From positions 153,577 to 217,576 of the forward strand of contig NZ_ADEV01000007.1 of NCBI RefSeq assembly GCF_000263635.1: a stretch of 64,000 nt of DNA, written 5' to 3'. Under the pieces are notes generated by a model that was not told the DNA's origin, searched no databases, and worked only from the letters and a program-made list of their open reading frames with translations. This document shows positions 63,431 through 64,000 of this stretch, piece by piece. A program made the translations under genes and the position numbers. The DNA comes from Gardnerella greenwoodii 00703Dmash. GTDB taxonomy: Bacteria > Actinomycetota > Actinomycetes > Actinomycetales > Bifidobacteriaceae. Every line of letters begins with the position of its first letter. Positions within the stretch are counted from its first letter, which is position 1.

Positions 63431-64000
63431 ATGACAGCAAGAATAATAAAAAAATGGATGATCCTATTACTGGCGGTGGTCATGCTTATAAGCATGGCTC
63501 CATTAAATGTGAGTGCAAGTGCAAGTGCAAGTGAAACTGATAAGACTTATCAGGCGTATGATGCTAGTCAGCATAGAAAAGTTATAAGTGAAAATGGAAC
63601 AACAGATTCAGAATGGTCCTTATGTATGGATCATCATAAACAATCTCCAGGAAAAACCGATGAAGCCACAGGGGAATATTCAAAAAACGAAAATGCTACG
63701 AAAGATACGTATGCTAGTAACGGTGGAAAAGGAGATTTTCAGAAAATCAAAAGGATGCTATTTTATAAATTAAAACATCCGGAACTTAATTATACAGTCT
63801 TACAAAATGAATATTACTATCAGCAAGACAATAAAAAAATTTATGATACAGATTATAGTCAAATCCCAGAATTGAACAAGCAAAAACAAGACTTAAGAAC
63901 TTTTGCTGAGGATTCTTCTCATGATGATGAGATTAATAGCACAATGGAAGTTTTTATTTATAAATCAAAAAGCCCAGCGATGCAAAATTTAATTAGCGCG
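63431..64000 (+). CDS. Secreted thioester-domain-like surface adhesin, N-terminal part
   Basis: The frame is open from ATG 63431 to the window edge, 190 codons. A signal peptide is clear: basic MTARIIKKW, a hydrophobic core, then an Ala/Ser stretch SASASASE. WSLCMDHHKQSPG near residues 66-78 resembles the Cys-containing start of thioester (TQXA) domains, whose Cys forms a bond with a later Gln and attaches to host proteins. The Gln partner is likely at or beyond MQNLI near the edge. GGGGTGA precedes the ATG. The C-terminus, where an LPXTG anchor would be, is outside. A hexanucleotide repeat (AGTGCA) lies in the signal peptide end. Confidence 0.65.
   Translation, partial: MTARIIKKWMILLLAVVMLISMAPLNVSASASASETDKTYQAYDASQHRKVISENGTTDSEWSLCMDHHKQSPGKTDEATGEYSKNENATKDTYASNGGKGDFQKIKRMLFYKLKHPELNYTVLQNEYYYQQDNKKIYDTDYSQIPELNKQKQDLRTFAEDSSHDDEINSTMEVFIYKSKSPAMQNLISA

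Overview
The window is 64 kb of bacterial chromosome, moderately AT-rich, from an actinobacterium. Families largely restricted to Actinobacteria (DUF3107, DUF3710, DUF3159, DUF2342 metallopeptidase, ribosomal protein bL37) occur beside ftsZ-sepF, a DivIVA-like protein and homodimeric glycyl-tRNA synthetase. The gene set and low GC fit Bifidobacteriaceae, most likely Gardnerella or a close relative; this is inference from gene content, not a database match.

Layout. 1-1879: end of a peptide-binding protein gene and a fused two-domain peptide-ABC ATPase. 1929-10049: murI, VKOR, a PHP phosphoesterase, DUF3107 with a kinase-fold protein, a UvrD-like helicase and a DUF2342 zincin-like protein. 10188-24084: a Lon-like protease, tRNA-Val, DivIVA-like protein, recO, a Q/Y-rich membrane protein, uppS, a thiamine-binding-type protein, glyS, dusB, ftsZ-sepF, trmB, tRNA-Glu, a YkoE-type transporter component and a CAU tRNA. 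24156-33436: a PfkB sugar kinase, Xaa-Pro aminopeptidase, folC, and a leftward cluster (exonuclease, murE, D-aspartate ligase, aspartate racemase) that looks like a pathway for an aspartate peptidoglycan cross-bridge. 33568-40806: ECF sigma factor, bL37, ybaK, gap, thiN, asnB and infC-rpmI-rplT. 40906-48895: xerD, parA, typA, pheA-tyrA and xerC. 49280-55089: a complete oligopeptide ABC transporter (binding protein, two permeases, fused ATPases). 55243-59305: xthA, DUF3710, DUF3159 and a TrmA/RlmCD-type RNA methyltransferase.

From the 3' end of the methyltransferase gene to the window edge the character changes. About 200 bp, including the last codons of that gene, is repeated 3 kb downstream. 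Between and after the two copies lie a DUF4097-like protein, a small Cys-pair protein, a very AT-rich Lsa-type ABC-F ribosome-protection protein (probable lincosamide/streptogramin A/pleuromutilin resistance), a small serine resolvase, and a secreted protein resembling thioester-domain adhesins that runs off the window. This looks like an acquired accessory island inserted at the trmA-like gene.

The less expected signals are in non-coding DNA. Two intergenic elements (4457-4670 and 22541-22685) share a 94-nt core while their outer stems differ in sequence yet both remain self-complementary, the pattern expected of a conserved folded RNA or DNA hairpin. Two further palindromes (13776-13822 and 62482-62506) share the same 12-1-12 architecture.
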